64,000 nucleotides of DNA from the NCBI GenBank assembly GCA_051453625.1, contig JBOZIK010000001.1:14023488-14087487 (forward strand). Reading direction: 5' to 3'. The stretch is from Welwitschia mirabilis (lineage: Eukaryota > Gnetophyta > Gnetopsida > Welwitschiales). Position 1 is the first letter of the stretch. The number at the start of each line of letters is the position of its first letter. A model generated the notes under the pieces. It was not told where the DNA came from. It saw nothing but the letters and a program-made list of their open reading frames with translations, and searched no databases. This document shows, one piece after another, positions 34,550 through 45,300 of this stretch. The position numbers and the translations under genes were made by a program.

Positions 34550-34800
34550 TTTATCTAGTTAACTAAGGCTAACCCAAATCTGAAACTTTAAGTCAGATTT
34601 TAAGCCAACTTGAAGGTATTCCTACATTTTGTATTGTGTTTAAACCTACAATAAAACAATATCCCCTAGTTGATTAATACTAGCTCAAATCCAAAAATTT
34701 GAGTTGGATTTCAAGATAAGTACTTTTAAGCAAGTTCAAAAAGTTGACTGACACTAGTTTAAAGTTGAAACTTTGGGTCAAATTTTAAGTCAACTTACTT
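34550..34800. repeat. Tandem units with nested, co-varying inverted repeats
   Basis: Three diverged units, with a fourth cut by the gap at 34,423. Each has inverted arms around an AA/CTTT-like loop: AAATCTGA/TCAGATTT (34,576-34,583 and 34,593-34,600), AAATCCAA/TTGGATTT (34,687-34,694 and 34,704-34,711), AAAGTTGA/TCAAATTT (34,761-34,768 and 34,778-34,785, one mismatch). The third also has outer arms AAGTTGACT/AGTCAACTT (34,741-34,749 and 34,788-34,796). Units one and two differ at two arm positions, and both sides change together so that pairing is kept. Confidence 0.8.
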
Positions 34801-34879
34801 TTGAACTTATTACTGAAGGGTGGGATTATTTCTCGACAACCCCATCAATTTTTTACTATATCTTGTTCATTTGATCTCA

Positions 34880-35240
34880 TTTCCTTATTCTCACTCATTT
34901 AATTCTATTTAAGTGTTAAGGATTTGAAGGAACTCATTGAGAGATTTTAACTTCTAGATAACCTCCTTTAAACCCCTTTGTTAGCTCCATAATATATTTG
35001 ATAACTTTTGTTAATAACTCAAGAGTTCTCGATGATTCTCATTGAATGCTTTTGTTGTGGAGACCAACAACCACTTAAATATGATATTCCATTTTTCTAG
35101 CCAATCAGTTGGAACTTTTCTCAATGATCCGCATCTTAGTCTCAATGACCTCCATTAAAAATAAACACATAACTTTCTTCCATGCTACATAGACCATGTT
35201 AGCCTCTACCATATATACTCCACATCAATCAATTTCCTTA
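34880..35240 (-). pseudogene. Antisense coding-like fragment in element C, function unknown
   Basis: The minus strand near 35,120-35,015 has a 34-codon open stretch with V-P-T-D-W-L-E-K-W-N and then H-R-E-L-L, preceded by another coding-like block (M-E-V-I-E-T-K-M-R-I-I-E-K) in a shifted frame. The base composition is less AT-rich than the neighbours. It lies 5' of the other antisense region on the same strand and could be the N-terminal part of the same extra gene, with the hairpin repeats between them. I do not recognise the family. Confidence 0.35.
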
Positions 35241-35919
35241 TTATTCTCCTTACCACTCTATCATTTAATTTTCAAACATTAGCACCATGTGGAATAATTC
35301 CAATTCAAATTATATTTTTATGAAAAGTTTTAGCCTCTTCATATGTGTGAATTTGATGCAACAGTGAATATAATTTTTTACCTATTTTATGTGGAAAATA
35401 GATAAGTAATTTCAATTTTACTTTTACATTTTTCTTTCTTATGAAATGTCATACTCTATAATGCTTTATGGTTCTTATGTATCTTAGAACTATGATAGCA
35501 TAACTTTAAATAAAAATTTTAAGTTTTTCTAATGTTATTATTTTTAGCATTTAGGAGTATAAAATATTTAAATGGAGGCTAGAATAAACACAATTTTGTA
35601 ATTTTGTAAAAACAAATTAAATGATTTTCTTTAAAATGCTTTTATAAAAACATGTTTTAGATTTTGTAAAAATAACTCTATAAAAATACATTTTCTATTC
35701 CTTCTGTAAAGACCTAACTTGCTTAATGAATTGTTTCTCAGACATTATTAGTTGAGTAGTTTTCTTCATAATGTTTTTTAAATAATTTTTTAAATGAATT
35801 CATCTTACTCAAACAATAATAATAATTTAACAAAGTGCAAAATTATTTTCTATTTAAACTTTACAAACTTACTTTCTAATCTTTATTTGATAGAATTTAA
35901 ATAGAGAATTATTGAATTA
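35241..35919. other. AT-rich spacer of element C
   Basis: No coding motif or repeat noted between the antisense and sense coding-like regions. Confidence 0.5.
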
Positions 35920-38900
35920 GGGTGGTATGAATGGCTAATTATGAATGGCAGATTCAGTCTAAAATCTATCTACAAATTTTATAAGAATTTAAGATTTGAT
36001 AATAAGAAAAATGTATTGGAAACAATTGTGGAAGATAAAAGAATGTCAATTACTTAAGAAGATATCAAAAAAAATGTTACACTTGCTACCTAGAGGAAAA
36101 TACATTAAGGACACAAGTAGAAAAAAAAATACAAATTTAAGTATGAGTCTTTTAAGAATGATGATAATGTAGGGTATAATTCTAATGGATAAGGACTCAG
36201 AACCTTAAATTATTCATTATTTTTAAAATTGTTGCAAGTAATTTGGTATCAATCCTTCATAAACAGAAAGGCATCACATTACATGGCCTATATATAATAG
36301 TAACTATGAAGGATAAGATAAATTAAGCAAATGTAAATATCACATAAGGGATGCTTTTAAGTTTGGTAAGACATATTTCAAAAATGATAAAGTTAGAACA
36401 TAAGATTCTAGCATAGTAGTGCTAGGATTTCCATCTTTAATAGCTCAAATATTAAGTAAAAATAATGTTTTATTTTGATCAAATAAGTCCTATGTAGACT
36501 GAACAATTCTAAGTTTATATAGAATCAAAGAGTTAAGTATTCTAAAACCATAGGATAAAGGACTATTCAACTAAACCCAAAAAAACCATCTTCTGCTCCT
36601 TAGAGTTTATCTTTAATTCTACCTCTTCCAAGTATGTCCCAAGACATTTAATAACTACTTTCTTTCCATCCACTATAGTATGGTCAATTCTCCAAAGCAC
36701 TAGAAAAAATATAAGATTGATAATCTTTGTAACACTTTGAATTCATTTATATATAACATTAAAACCTATATTAGTAAAAAAAAAGGAAGTTTTAGCATTG
36801 CATAATCAAATTTGTAATTCTAAAAATTGAGAATGAATTTTTGAGATAGAAATTAAATTAAAAAAAAAAATAAAANNNNNNNNNNNNNNNNNNNNNNNNN
36901 NNNNNNNNNNNNNNNNNNNNNNNNNNNNNNNNNNNNNNNNNNNNNNNNNNNNNNNNNNNNNNNNNNNNNNNNNNNTTATGTGGCCTATATATAATAGCAA
37001 CTGTAAAGGATAAGATAAATTAAACAAATGTAAATATTGCATAAGGGATCTTTTTAGGTTTGGTAAGACATATTTTAAAAATGAAAAAGTTATAACATAA
37101 GCTTATTGCATAGTAGCGCTAGGATTTCCATCTTTAATATCTTAAATATTAAGTAAAAATAAAGTTTCATTTTGATCAAATAAGTCCTATGTAGATTTAA
37201 CAATTCTAAGTTTTTATAGAATCAAAGAGTTAAGTATTCTAAAACCATAAGATAAAAGAGTACTCAACTAGACCTAGAAAAACCATCTTCGTCTCCTTAG
37301 AGTTTATCTTTAATTATACCTCTCCTAAGTATGGCCCAAGACATTTAATAACTAATTTCTTTCCATTTACTATAGTATGGTCAATTCTCTAAAGCACTAG
37401 AAAAATATAAGATTGATAATCTTTGCAACACTTTGAATTCATTTAAATATGACATTAAAACCTATATTAGTAAAAAATATGAAGTTTTAGCATTGCACAA
37501 TCAAATTTGTGATTCTAAAAATTGAGAATGAATTTTTGAGATAAAATCTAAATTTAAAGAAAAATAAAATGCTGAAAGATTACAATAGGAGATCACAAAA
37601 AAAGAGAAAAATATTTAGCTCTCTGAAGCCTATAAGAACATGAGTAAGAAATTATAGAGAGGTTGTGAATGCATTGCTAAATTGAAGATTTTATTATTGA
37701 AGAAAAGGGTGAACTAAAAAATTTTCCAAGATAAAGATTAAACATATTAGTATTCTTATTACAAAATCTAATTATTATAGAATTTAACTTCAAGTAAGAA
37801 ATATAATGCTAAATAGCTAGATCACCAACAAAATTTATTATATCTATGTATAATTAATGGTCCATATTCTTAAGCAGGGAATATTTAGATAAAACCTATA
37901 CAAATATGAGAGGCATGAATGAAAACTTTATGAAGATTTATGCACAAATCCAAGAATATAGATGTAAATGGCTTGAATTTCAAAATTCACTTGGATAATA
38001 TCATTTCATTTTAGAAGCAAATAAGAGATTCATGAATCAAATGATAGAAGAAAATAAGGCTCTCAAGAATAAGATGAGAGTAGCAAGCTCTTTTGGTTAA
38101 TCGCATTAAGATCCAACCAATGAACATATGTCTTTAGAAATAAAAAATGAAATTAGAAGAGTAATGAGTTCAATATTGAACATTCTTTCAACTTCTTCAA
38201 CCATGACTAATGAGATTAAAAATAAAATAAAGTCAAGTATTGCAGATGCTTTAAAGAAGTCTCATACAGAGTTAAAGAAGGATATTAAATTAATATGCTT
38301 AGAATCTATCCATCTTATATTCAAAATTTAGAAAGAGAAAATATGAGATTACTACATGAATTCCACCTAATGAAGGTTAAGTTAAATAATAGGATTGGAT
38401 TTGAGCATAAAGAATTGGCAGTTCCACAAAGCCTTAACTATTATCCTTAGAAACCATATGATTTTGTTTATGGATTTGAAAAGTAATTAGAAAGTATCAT
38501 TTAAAAAACATCGAAGAGTTGGTCAAAAATAAGTAAAAAATTTTATAATTTCAAAAGAGAGATTAAATCTTTGAGGATCAAAATTGTATAAAAAGGGGGT
38601 GAAGTCTCCACCAAATAATTTAAAAAATTTATAAATGATATAGCCACAAAATTTTATAGAATATTAGAAGAATGAAAAATAGATTTGAAATTTTTTTCTA
38701 TGTCCTCTTAGGATTATTAGCAGCTATGTTCCTTTAGAGATAAAATTGTTAAAAATATGGTCATGCTAAGAGACCTTTTTATAGACATATTTTTAAAATT
38801 AGAAAATAAGGATTATCATAACTATATATAGTTATGATATACTAAACTTCAGGAGAAGGACTATAAGTTGAGATAGCGCCAAAACTAGAACATGTATATC

Positions 38901-39110
38901 AAAGTTCTAGATTAAAAATTCTTGTAGATCCTAAAAGAAAGAGAGGAGTGCTAAAAAAACCAAGAGCTTCTTCAAGAGGAAGAGATAGAGGTAAAAATGC
39001 AGCTACTACAAAATCAATAAATATAAAAACTATAGATTTAAATAATCCTACTTTACTAGAGGAACAAAGAAAAATTTTAGCTTTCTTAGAATAGGAAAAA
39101 TAATTAGTCT
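35920..39110 (+). pseudogene. Long coiled-coil additional ORF of element C, decayed
   Basis: With Gln/Trp-type stops passed over, the + strand reads as one long protein-like sequence. The N-terminal part near 36,240-36,600 has H-I-R-D-A-F-K-F-G-K and G-F-P-S-L-I-A-Q-I-L-S-K; the middle near 37,440-37,700 (S-K-K-Y-E-V-L-A-L-H-N-Q) is heptad-rich. The open frame 38,128-38,331 is Lys/Glu/Ser-rich with strong coiled-coil character. The tail near 38,940-39,000 is basic, K-K-P-R-A-S-S-R-G-R-D-R-G-K-N, suggesting nucleic-acid binding. 36,243-36,875 is duplicated at 36,976-37,570 around a gap. No protease, RT or zinc-knuckle motif is present. It occupies the position of the additional ORF in Tat-lineage elements. 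Function unknown; an env-like role is not supported, as no signal peptide or membrane segment was seen. Confidence 0.6.
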
Positions 39111-39257
39111 AATTGGTTAAGAAATTGAAAGAATAGAGTCTAGTAAAGAGTACACTTTTGTTTTTAAAAGAAGAAAAGAAAAAAATGATGAGCCTCTCTT
39201 TCTCTCTCTTTTGTATATATTTATTAAGGAGCTAATAAAACCTTGATCTTGGAAAAC

Positions 39258-40610
39258 TGACAAGAACTGATAATGATGTAAATTGTTCTTATTAATGAAA
39301 TAATTTTGTTTTTATAACTATACATTTTAAATGGTATTCAACATTTCTCTTTATCATTTAAGTTGATATACTAGTTAGTTAATAGGTTATTTAGTTAATA
39401 TGTTAGTAGGTTAGTGTATATCATACAAAGAGTAGCAATCTTTTGGAAAGAGGACTCTAGAATAGAACTAAGTAAAGAGGGCAAGGAGAAGCTCTAGCCA
39501 TTATGAAAAGAATGTAGCAGCATCTCTANNNNNNNNNNNNNNNNNNNNNNNNNNNNNNNNNNNNNNNNNNNNNNNNNNNNNNNNNNNNNNNNNNNNNNNN
39601 NNNNNNNNNNNNNNNNNNNNNNNNNNNNNNNNNNNNNNNNNNNNNNNNNNNNNNNNNNNNNNNNNNNNNNNNNNNNNNNNNNNNNNNNNNNNNNNNNNNN
39701 NNNNNNNNNNNNNNNNNNNNNNNNNNNNNNNNNNNNNNNNNNNNNNNNNNNNNNNNNNNNNNNNNNNNNNNNNNNNNNNNNNNNNNNNNNNNNNNNNNNN
39801 NNNNNNNNNNNNNNNNNNNNNNNNNNNNNNNNNNNNNNNNNNNNNNNNNNNNNNNNNNNNNNNNNNNNNNNNNNNNNNNNNNNNNNNNNNNNNNNNNNNN
39901 NNNNNNNNNNNNNNNNNNNNNNNNNNNNNNNNNNNNNNNNNNNNNNNNNNNNNNNNNNNNNNNNNNNNNNNNNNNNNNNNNNNNNNNNNNNNNNNNNNNN
40001 NNNNNNNNNNNNNNNNNNNNNNNNNNNNNNNNNNNNNNNNNNNNNNNNNNNNNNNNNNNNNNNNNNNNNNNNNNNNNNNNNNNNNNNNNNNNNNNNNNNN
40101 NNNNNNNNNNNNNNNNNNNNNNNNNNNNNNNNNNNNNNNNNNNNNNNNNNNNNNNNNNNNNNNNNNNNNNNNNNNNNNNNNNNNNNNNNNNNNNNNNNNN
40201 NNNNNNNNNNNNNNNNNNNNNNNNNNNNNNNNNNTAAAGCTAAAAATCTAATGCTTTTGAATATCATTATAGACATCTTTTATTGCTTGAGAAAGTAATA
40301 TTTCCTTTTCTTTTACTTGCTCCTATTTGTATAGATGAACACAAATTATAATAACTAGCACTACTTAGAAATAAGTATTATTTAGTATTTCATATAAAAT
40401 TTCTATCATGTTTTTCTACTCTCTTTATTCCCCCTAATGTAATATATGCATATGACAAACTTGTTAATTATCAATCTGACTAGTTCAAGTAACTTCATCA
40501 TTAGCTAATGATTTAAGTTTATTTCAAGTTAACAGCATCATTATTTTCTACATTTTTTTGCATAGTTCTTAATATTTTTTGCATTTATTTCATAACATAA
40601 GCTTCCATTA
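39258..40610 (+). repeat. 3' LTR of element C
   Basis: Starts TGACAAGAACTGATAATGATG and ends GCTTCCATTA, the terminal CA having become TA. It matches the 5' LTR on both sides of a 706-N gap (39,529-40,234). It lacks the GC-richer block of the 5' LTR: TGTAAA at 39,277-39,282 is followed directly by the sequence that lies after 23,057 there. The TATA-like promoter of the 5' copy is therefore absent here. Confidence 0.85.
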
Positions 40611-41117
40611 AAGCTATGTTATTACTAAGTTATTTATATCTTTGAGTAAATCCTTATTGTTCATATTCTAGTATGTAGTTTAATTTTGTTTCATGGTTCT
40701 TGGGATACATCTCCTAGTTATTATACTTATGAATGGATTGTGATGAACCAAAGTAATAGGAGGATCTTATCACTACTCATGTAGTAAAGGAGATAATGTC
40801 AACATGATTCATGCCATAATGAACTTAGCATGTTTAAGATTTAAGATGGAACTTATAATATTTCTTTAAATGAAAGTCTTTTGTTTTTAAAAATATTAAT
40901 GCTATGTTTTAAATGCTAAGTATGTTTTCACACTCTTGTTTATTAAACTCTTCTTTAAACATTCTCAACTTAAAGTTGTTTGAATCTTATTGCTAGTTCA
41001 GTATGTGGTGTTTTACTATTTTTCATCATAATTATCCCTAATGAGAGAATGACACTGGGTTCTTTCTATAATGAAAGATCTAGTTTTTGTTTATAAAATC
41101 TTGGATTTAAATAATGC
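40611..41117 (+). mobile_element. 3' LTR of element A, right part, after element C
   Basis: Begins with the target duplication AAGCT and continues CTATGTTATTACTAAG, which matches 13,401-13,420 of the uninterrupted LTR and then follows it to its end. At the LTR end the sequence reads AATAATGCC and then a T run, where the 5' LTR has AAATAGCA and a primer site. No primer site follows, as expected of a 3' LTR. I found no convincing 5-bp duplication between here and 12,573-12,577, so the outer end is uncertain. Confidence 0.75.
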
Positions 41118-42380
41118 CCTTTTTTTAGCATATACTTGACATTTATACATTATATATCTAAGATAGATATTTTATGCTTGTTAATCTATTACTAAGCTTA
41201 GCCTTATATGTGGTTATGATTTTGCATTTAATTATATAATCATGCCATTACAAACTAAAATTATGTCATGTGACTTTAATTTCCCCTTAACTTTAAAAAT
41301 TAATTATTACAATCACTAAGTAAAATAAATAACATATGAATAACAATACAAATAAACAAATAAACAAAAGTTTTTTTGAGGAAATCCTCAATATTAAACT
41401 AACATGTGAGTTAAGTGACCTAGAATGTCAAATATTTAAGTCTTTAATTAACTTTATTTTATTATGTTAGGAATATTTAATTTTTCTAATTTCTTTATAA
41501 CTTATACATTATTAAATCTTGCTTTCTTAATAGCTTTATTAAAATGTTTGCAAAATTATCTATCAATGACATGTATTATGTGTTTATTACANNNNNNNNN
41601 NNNNNNNNNNNNNNNNNNNNNNNNNNNNNNNNNNNNNNNNNNNNNNNNNNNNNNNNNNNNNNNNNNNNNNNNNNNNNNNNNNNNNNNNNNNTGTGTTTTC
41701 ACACTCTTGTTTATTAAACTCTTCTTTAAACATTCTCAAGTTAAAGTTGTTTGAATCTTATTGCTAGTTCAGTATGTGGTGTTTCACTATTTTTCATCAT
41801 AATTATCCCTAATGAGATAATGACACTAGGTTCTTTCTATAATGAAATATCTAGTTTTTGTCTGTAAAATCTTGGATTCAAAGAATGACCTTTTTTAGCA
41901 TATACTTAACATTTATACATTATATATCTAATATAGATATTCTATGCTAGCTAATCTATTACTAAGCTTAGCCTTATAGGTGGTTATGATTTTGCATTTA
42001 ATGCTATAATCATGCCATTACAAACTAAAATTATATGTCATGTGACTTTAATTTTCACTTAAGTTTAAAAGTTAATTATTATAATAAATGAGTAAAATAA
42101 ATAACATATGAATAACAATAAAATAGATAAATAAAAAATAAACAAAATTTTTTTTGAAGAAATCCTCAATATTAAACTAACATGTAAGTTAAGTGATCTA
42201 GAATGTCAAATATTCAAGTCTTTAATTAACTTTAGTTTACTATGTTAGGAATATCTAATTTTTCTAATTTCTTTATAACATATACATTATTAAAACTTGC
42301 TTTCTTAAGAGATTTATTAAAATGTTTGCAAAATTATCTATCAATGACATGTATTAAGTGGTTATTACACATTCTAGATA
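40925..42380. repeat. Gap-flanking duplication of LTR A end and its flank
   Basis: 40,925-41,591 and 41,692-42,380 are near-copies on either side of a 100-N gap, including the LTR A end and over 400 bases of flank. Small indels and substitutions separate them. The flank itself (41,118-41,591) has no recognisable gene; open frames at 41,464 and 42,242 begin in matching positions of the two copies but show no motif. Confidence 0.8.
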
Positions 42381-45300
42381 AGTTTTCATATCATCTAAAC
42401 TTTCATTTCAATGCAATTTATTGTATTATAAAATACTTGATTCTTTACAACATGAATTTTTAATTGATTATCCACTTGTAACTTTATATATTATTTTAAT
42501 TAAATATCTATAATTCCTAATACTTTATTATTTGAATCACCTCCTTATTTGTTTTAGATGCTTTTATATACTTTACTGTAGCTATTAAATCTATTACTAT
42601 CTTTTATTGATTGAATCTTTAAGATATTAATAAACATATCAAAAATATCATATTCCAAGTTGTATATTTCTTATATCTTGATAACCACTAAAATCTAAGC
42701 CTAAAAAAGTCTAAGCTTGAAATCATCCTCATAAAAAAATAGAACTCTAAACTCTTATTTTTTGGATAATTAAGATTATAACTACTACATTCTAGTGATT
42801 TTATTATAATTTTTCCATGTAACTTGCTAACATTCTAATTATATATGTTATGCCTAGTGTTGATGATATATGTTAAAATTTCAATGAATTTGTAATACTG
42901 TAATTCAATTATATGTAGTTATTTTTCATTAAATGTTAACTTTAAATTCCATTACATTTTTATAGATAGTTTAATGAAAGAAAAACTCAATTTTTTAAAT
43001 TAGGATATTATGCTCTGAGCCTTTGCCAAAGAAAATGAGTACTTAACAAAATAATTCAACTCACAAAAAGAAATCAAGTATAAATAGTTCAAATTAAAGC
43101 ATGAAAAATCCTTTCAGATCAAATTACATATATAGTAAATGCACATAAGTTTCAAAATGATAGATTACTTGACATGAATCTTTATGAATATATTTATATT
43201 GTCTTATCAAATTAGTTACTTCACATAATAAAGAAACTATTTCTTTTAAGTGACATACAAGTAATAAAAATACGTTACATAAAACTACTATGAAGAATCA
43301 CATGTGTAAAAGCATAATTTCACAAGATGTGAAAAGAAAACTAAATAAAATAGAAATAAATAATAGTTTATAAACATTCACTATAATTCTAAAGATCACT
43401 TATGTAAATAAGTAAGAGAGTTTATGCAGTTAAATCTATTAAAGCTATTTTCATATAAAAATAATTTTTGTTGAAAATTTATTACTTAAAATCATATAAT
43501 ATAGATATAATTAAGTAATTCAAACATCTTGTTCTATTCTAAACAAAATGTATAACAACTTATAATCAAAATATAATACTTCCAAAATAATATTCTTTAA
43601 ATTGACATAGCAAATTGTTTGACTTAAACAAGATTTTCACTAAATTTTGATACAATTAGCTTGAAAAGTAACTCATTTCATATAATGAAAGGAGTTATAA
43701 AAACAATGAAACATCTAATTAGATTTAAAATTAATAAGTAATTAATAAAATAAACATATGCATTTTTATTAAATCAAAGTAACAATTAGTTAATTTTAAG
43801 CTATTTTAACTAACAAAAAGAGATAAAACAAAGAAGAGAGAGAAAAAAGAAAAAGAAAATTTAGAAGATTGAACTTAGGAATTATTATAACATTTAAAAT
43901 AATTAGAATATTTCATAAAAAGATTTTATAAACTGAATATTCAATATCAAGTAGAATTAATTAAAACCAATAGAAAAGTTCATTTAGAAAAGAACTATAA
44001 AAATTAGACTTAACCCTATTTTGATAATGAATATTAAGAAAATTATAACAGTTGAAAAAAATAAATTGCATATTATGAAAGTAATAAAAACNNNNNNNNN
44101 NNNNNNNNNNNNNNNNNNNNNNNNNNNNNNNNNNNNNNNNNNNNNNNNNNNNNNNNNNNNNNNNNNNNNNNNNNNNNNNNNNNNNNNNNNNNNNNNNNNN
44201 NNNNNNNNNNNNNNNNNNNNNNNNNNNNNNNNNNNNNNNNNNNNNNNNNNNNNNNNNTCATATCATAAAGGAGTTATACAAACAATGAAACATCTAATTA
44301 GATTTAAAATTAATAAGTAATTAATAAATAAACATATGAAGTTTTATTAAATCAAAGTAACATTTAGTCAATTTTAAGCTATTTTAACTAATAAAAATGG
44401 ATAAAACAAAGAAGAGAGAGAAAGAAAATTTAGAATATTGAACTTAGGAATTATCATAACATTTAAAATACTTAGAATATGTCACAAAAATATTTTATAA
44501 AACTAAATATTCAATATCAAGTAGAATCAATTAAAACTAATAGAAACAATTCATTTAGAAAAGAACTATAAAAATTAGAATTAATCCTATTTTGATAATG
44601 AATATTAAGAAAATTATAATAGTTAAAAAATAAATTTCATATTTTAAAAGTAATAAAAATATAATATAATATGAAACCTTGAATATCTACACATACATCA
44701 ATAATAATAGTTAAATTCACTGTGCAAAAATTAAAAAATTAAGATTTCATAGTTCAAAAATCTTTTCAAGTAAAACTACAACTTTGATTAAAAATGGTTG
44801 AAAATGGTGTTTTATAGGAAAAACTTGAATTCTAGATAATTAATAATTAAATATTTTAAATAATGAAATAAAACTACTGATAAAATTTTCAAATTATTAA
44901 GTTGTAAAAAAAGCATTATGGTCAAAACAAGTTACTAGAGTTTATTAGTCTACTTTAATTTTGATAAGAGAAGAAAGAAAAGAGAATAATCCATGCAAAA
45001 ATAAATAATTTTGATATTATAGAAATGTAAATAACATATTTAAAAATTTATCAATGGCTAACTAAAATAAGAAAATAGAAATTCATCATCATTTACCTAG
45101 GAAAAAAGATAAAATCATGAGATAAGGCATTAGAAGAAATGAGAAGATGGAGGAAATAAGAAATAAAAGTAGTAAGAAACATGGTTTTTTTAACATATAA
45201 TGACAAACCATGAAATGTTATAATATTTTGTGATAGGTACTAAATTCACAACAATTTAGTTATAGCTAACTATGTAACATGCTATAAGAAGTTTGATCGA

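Larger units (their letters stand above)
22635..40610 (+). mobile_element. Element C: large Athila/Tat-type Ty3/gypsy element
   Basis: Bounded by two homologous LTRs (22,635-24,570 and 39,258-40,610) and a 5-bp target duplication (AAGTT/AAGCT). Order on the + strand is LTR, primer-site remnant, gag with zinc knuckle, protease, RT, RNase H, integrase, then some 7.7 kb before the 3' LTR. That long 3' stretch holds a minus-strand coding-like region and a long plus-strand coiled-coil coding-like region. The protease motif type, integrase C-terminus without chromodomain, and LTR-TTT-TGRC primer layout place it in the non-chromovirus OTA clade. The apparent length of 18 kb includes gaps and gap-flanking duplications, so the true length is smaller. 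All frames are broken by stops. Confidence 0.85.

Noticed and set aside
35920-39110. env-like gene of an Athila element
   Set aside because: No signal peptide or transmembrane segment could be seen; the sequence is coiled-coil and basic.
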